Of a DNA stretch of 10,268 nt, positions 7,809 to 10,268 are shown piece after piece. A model generated the notes under the pieces. It worked only from the letters and a program-made list of their open reading frames with translations, ran no database searches and was not told the origin of the DNA. How positions within the stretch are numbered: the stretch's first letter is position 1; each line of letters starts with the position of its first letter. The DNA comes from Euperipatoides rowelli (Eukaryota; Onychophora; Udeonychophora; Euonychophora; Peripatopsidae). The position numbers were made by a program, and so were the translations under genes. The stretch is from assembly GCA_003024985.2 (NCBI GenBank), contig PXIH01S0028870.1; one strand, given 5' to 3'.

Positions 7809-8227
7809 AAGAGAAAAAAGTTTATAACTAGAATTTACTGTATCGTATATTAACACTATAGCAGAAAAAATGTTTGTAAGTAAAATTTACTGTATTGTAC
7901 TAGAAAAAATCATAAGTGTAGGATAGACATCACCATTGAACACTATACTTCTATATAAAAGGGGAGGGCACAACTAACTATATTGACTATAAAAGAAAAA
8001 ACTTTATAACTAAAATTTACTATAGCCTACTGTATATTAAGACTATAAGAGAAAAAAAGTTTATAACTAGAATTTACTGTATTGTATATTAACACTATAG
8101 CAGAAAAAAGTTTGCAAGTAGAATTTACTGTATTTGATAATTGTACTAGCAAAAAAATCATAAGTGTAGGATAGACATCACCATTGAACACTATACTTCT
8201 ATATAAAAGCGGAGGGCACAACTAACT
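7809..8227. repeat. Direct duplication with 248-bp period, built on roughly 50-bp subunits
   Basis: Copy 1 is about 7809-7979 and copy 2 about 8047-8227. The final 69 bp of each (7911-7979 and 8159-8227) are identical except for G7962 versus C8210. The 5' parts differ by several substitutions and indels. Inside and between the copies a 50-56 bp subunit recurs: a variant of CTATA.(G)AGAAAAAA, then GTTTATAACTAGAATTTACTG. It starts near 7805, 7856, 7987, 8043 and 8095. Both conserved blocks contain TATATAAAAG (7952-7961 and 8200-8209) followed by a G-rich run. The minus-strand frame at 8027-8221 is a by-product of the repeat. Confidence 0.85.
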
Positions 8228-8299
8228 CCACACAAGTGGAATAAATTTAGAGGAGCCCTAACTTTGTATTGTATATTAAAAAGTCCACAAGTGCAATTC

Positions 8300-8513
8300 T
8301 TAACAACTAAGTATGTAAACATAATTTTTTTTATAGCTGCTAAATATTTTAACTATAAACTTTATTCAAAGATAAAACACATAATTAAATATAAAAACTT
8401 GATTCTTGAAGTTGTATAATATTAATATTATATGCATTAAATAATTACAAGTAAAAACTCTTCTTAATTTATTCTACAGTTCTATAATGTTTATGAGAAA
8501 GCTTTCACAACCA
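8300..8513 (-). repeat. Direct repeat R1: truncated copy of the polymerase 3' end and downstream flank
   Basis: This 214-bp block matches 8921-9130 (R2) with scattered substitutions and small indels. It runs from TTAACAACTA through TTATAGCTGCTAAATATTTT and AACTATAAACTTTATTC to GAGAAAGCTTTCACAACCA. In R2 the right-hand 35-40 bases are the last codons of a DNA-polymerase relic read on the minus strand. In R1 the homology stops at 8513, so only about the last 13 codons and the flank beyond them are present. R1 is therefore a second, 5'-truncated copy of the end of the same element. Confidence 0.8.
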
Positions 8514-8517
8514 ACTG

Positions 8518-8862
8518 AGTCTTTTAAAGATTGTTGAGGGGAGTGATATTCATTTTCCCTCGGTTTTATGTTCATCCTGGTCTTTTCCAAGATGACTGCT
8601 TGGGAGTGATATTACTCATATGTTAAAATTCAGAAAATCCAAGATAACTGAGTGGCAGTGACATCATGATCACATGTGCAGAGAAATGTATGAAAAACTA
8701 AGACATTTTTTCCCTGTTTTATATTCATCCGGATCTTTTCCAATATGAATAACCGAGGGGTGACATCATCATCATATGTTAAAATTCAGTAAATACAGGA
8801 TAACTGAGTGGAAAAGACATCACATGTTTAGAACAATGCGTGAAAAACTTATAAATTTTTAT
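8518..8862. repeat. Tandem repeat, 155-bp unit, two full and one partial copy
   Basis: Full units at 8553-8707 and about 8708-8862 begin TTTTCCCT. They contain TTCATCC(T/G)G(G/A)TCTTTTCCAA, then a GAGG- or GGGAGTGA-type run, CATATGTTAAAATTCAG, GATAACTGAGTGG and TGAAAAACT. A partial unit at 8518-8551 has GTCTTTTAAAGATTG and GGAGTGATATT. The array lies between the two direct repeats R1 and R2. Its TCATCCGGATCTTTT module resembles the one in the composite array near 6221 and 6352. Confidence 0.75.
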
Positions 8863-8920
8863 GATTTCTGAGGAAACCATAGCACTTGGATGTAAACTGA
8901 GGCTAAACCTTGAAAGATCC

Positions 8921-9130
8921 TTAACAACTATGTGTGTAAACATACATTTTTTATAGCTGCTAAATATTTTAACTATAAACTTTATTCCAAGATAAAACAC
9001 ATAATAAATTAAATATAAAAACTTTATTATTGAAGTTGTATAATAATATTATATGCAATATATAATTACAAGAAAAAACTCTTAATTTATTCTACATTCC
9101 ATAATGTTCATGAGAAAGCTTTCACAACCA
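8921..9130 (-). repeat. Direct repeat R2, continuous with the polymerase relic
   Basis: This is the partner of R1 (8300-8513), in the same orientation. On the right it continues without interruption into the polymerase-like coding remnant, so R2 is the longer and probably more original copy. Its left part (8921-9091) would be the sequence 3' of the polymerase gene in the parent element. Confidence 0.8.
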
Positions 9131-9483
9131 TTGTCTAGGATATACCACTTTTCATTATATGGAAATGAACTGATTTTATTTACATATTCTCTATACAGGT
9201 GGTGATGTATTTGCCTAATAAAACACATGCTGGTCCGATAGTATACTTTACGGAATAAACAATTTTTATAATCCTGATGCTTCAAGTTTTGCTTCACCAC
9301 ATATTTTGAAATCTCCTTAGCAGTTGTTCTTCTCCATGTTATCTGTACATTTTGGATTGGATTCCTACAAACTCTTTAATAATCTGAGTTCATTTCATCC
9401 TTCAATTTGCCTATAACTTTTTTATTAACTTCTGCGAATAGGGCGTGCTCTTTTAGATTCCATATACATAGACTAGTATGAAA
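9092..9483 (-). pseudogene. Degenerate family B DNA polymerase C-terminus (Polinton/Maverick/adintovirus-like)
   Basis: On the minus strand, a frame from about 9483 down to 9094 carries scattered but ordered motifs seen at the C-terminus of DNA_pol_B_2-type polymerases of Polinton/Maverick-like elements: VNKKVIGK near 9435-9410, ISKYVVK and DYKNCLF near 9310-9265, then YREYVNKIS, NEKWYILDNG and a final H-HYG before a TAG at 9092-9094. The parent protein would replicate element DNA by protein-primed synthesis. Only the region after the palm domain is here; I see no convincing YxDTDS motif upstream, so catalytic residues are absent. An in-frame TAA lies at 9376-9378, a local frame change covers about 9325-9380 and another lies near the end (about 9115). 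The open stretch at 9082-9300 is what remains uninterrupted. The identification is from memory of the motif pattern; related herpesvirus-like or adintovirus insertions would look similar at this level. Confidence 0.65.
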
Positions 9484-9676
9484 ATCCTTACAGATTCAAA
9501 AACAGATATTATATCAAACGTGAATGTTTTTTTTTCATGCAACTAATTTTTATCTTGAATCTAATTTTTTAGAAGTCTAAATTAAATACATTTTCCTATA
9601 CTGTATCATAATTATTTCATTCAATCTCCATATTATTGCAGCTTGCCATAATAGAATTCATTCCAGCAATAATGGA
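9484..9676. other. AT-rich sequence upstream of the polymerase relic
   Basis: If the polymerase relic extended further, its palm domain would lie here on the minus strand. I find only stop-rich AT sequence and no confident catalytic motif, so either the relic is truncated near 9483 or this part has decayed beyond recognition by eye. Confidence 0.45.
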
Positions 9677-9780
9677 TTAAGTGTGTTGGGGTAAAAACCA
9701 TCATTGGCCAAGTGAGGGGAACCATTTCATTGGATTTAATAAGCTTGGTTAAGTGTGTTGGAGAAAACCATTTTAGGAGG
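9677..9780. repeat. Short tandem repeat, AAGTG(T)G..GG..AACCAT units
   Basis: Three related units: TTAAGTGTGTTGG at 9677, CCAAGTGAGGGGAACCAT at about 9708 and TTAAGTGTGTTGG at 9749. Each leads to AACCAT. The outer two are 72 bp apart. Confidence 0.65.
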
Positions 9781-9787
9781 GGGCTTT

Positions 9788-10268
9788 GAGATAATATCTG
9801 TTATTTTTTGGTCTTTGCGTGCATTAATTTTTTTTTTGTAAGATGCAGTTAATATTGATGGGGTGATTAGTCATCAAAATACCGATGGAAATTAAAATTG
9901 AGATATTTATATTTGAATCTCTACCAAGTTATATTTTTAGTCTATGTGTACGGTAATCTTTTGCTAAATGTATTGCTGGGGGTGATTGATGTAAATATCG
10001 GTGGAAATTAAAGTTGAGATAATATTTTATATTTGCCTCTCTTATTTTTTTAGTCTATGCTGGCAGTAATTTTTTGTTAGGTGCAGTTAATATTGATGGG
10101 GTGATAGATAATCAAAATACTGATTGAAATTAAAGTTCAGATAATATTTATGTTTGAATCTATTTTTTTTATATTACTCTATGTGTACGGATGGTAATCT
10201 TTTGTTAAATTTATTGCTAGGGTGATTGGTGGTGTAAATACTGGTTGAAATTAGTTATAAGTTCTTCA
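9788..10268. repeat. Satellite-like array of alternating A and B units, open at the window edge
   Basis: Units of 113-128 bp start near 9834 (A), 9958 (B), 10071 (A) and 10199 (B, cut by the window end), with a partial unit at 9788-9833. A units have GTTAATATTGATGGGGTGAT. B units have AAAT(G/T)TATTGCT followed by GGGTGATTG. All share (A/T)GAAATTA, GAGATAAT or CAGATAAT, TTTGAATCT or TTTGCCTCT, and a TCTATG block before the next unit. A resembles the next A more than the intervening B, so the true repeat is an A-B dimer of about 240 bp. It extends beyond the window. Confidence 0.8.

Noticed and set aside
7809-8227. CRISPR array
   Set aside because: The repeats are adjacent, variable and of uneven length, with no constant repeat/unique spacer pattern, and the DNA is eukaryotic.
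8027-9000. Minus-strand frames of 64 and 73 codons at 8027-8221 and 8779-9000
   Set aside because: Both span tandem or direct repeats and are not kept between the repeat copies.
1-10268. A multi-gene defence, biosynthetic or other novel system
   Set aside because: No intact coding sequence of meaningful length exists on either strand. What can be identified is transposon and repeat debris.

Overview
The window looks like non-coding, repeat-filled nuclear DNA of an animal, most likely an invertebrate. It is strongly AT-rich (I judge roughly 30% GC by eye) and poor in CpG. It has many homopolymer runs and microsatellites, no long intact reading frame, no bacterial gene spacing, and no rRNA or clear tRNA gene. 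The transposase remnant at 1.65-2.1 kb resembles Tc1/IS630-type elements with a DUF4817-like N-terminal helix-turn-helix, which I know mainly from arthropods. That leans towards an arthropod host but does not prove it. I see no host protein-coding gene. All recognisable coding sequence is broken mobile-element sequence.

Layout. 1-0.5 kb: no feature beyond a short hairpin. 0.51-0.79 kb: a 277-bp inverted-repeat element (MITE C). 1.18-1.37 kb: a probable decayed hAT-type terminal fragment. 1.64-2.42 kb: a frameshifted transposase HTH, abutted at a TA by a 598-bp internally deleted Tc1-like element that has its own terminal inverted repeats (TIRs) and the transposase C-terminus. 3.40-3.63 and 4.81-5.04 kb: two direct copies (A and B) of a 232-bp MITE whose core is shared with MITE C but whose TIRs differ. 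5.75-6.83 kb: composite tandem repeats made of degenerate CTC-rich tracts, an ATGATGCATGATGGG unit and a 156-bp duplication. 7.0-7.15 kb: a near-perfect 54-bp-arm snapback hairpin. 7.29-8.23 kb: short AT-rich tandem repeats and a 248-bp-period duplication. 8.30-9.13 kb: a direct duplication flanking another tandem array. 9.09-9.48 kb, minus strand: a degenerate C-terminal piece of a family B DNA polymerase of the Polinton/Maverick/adintovirus type. 9.68-10.27 kb: short tandem units, then a satellite-like array alternating two roughly 120-bp unit types that runs off the window.

No set of genes here works together as a system. The interesting points are genome archaeology: the Polinton-like polymerase relic with its duplicated 3' end, the Tc1 deletion derivative that appears nested in a relative, one MITE core carried between two different TIR sets, the large hairpin, and the recurrence of the octamer TGACATCA across different repeats between 5.75 and 8.77 kb. 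Family assignments come from memory of conserved motifs, not from a search.
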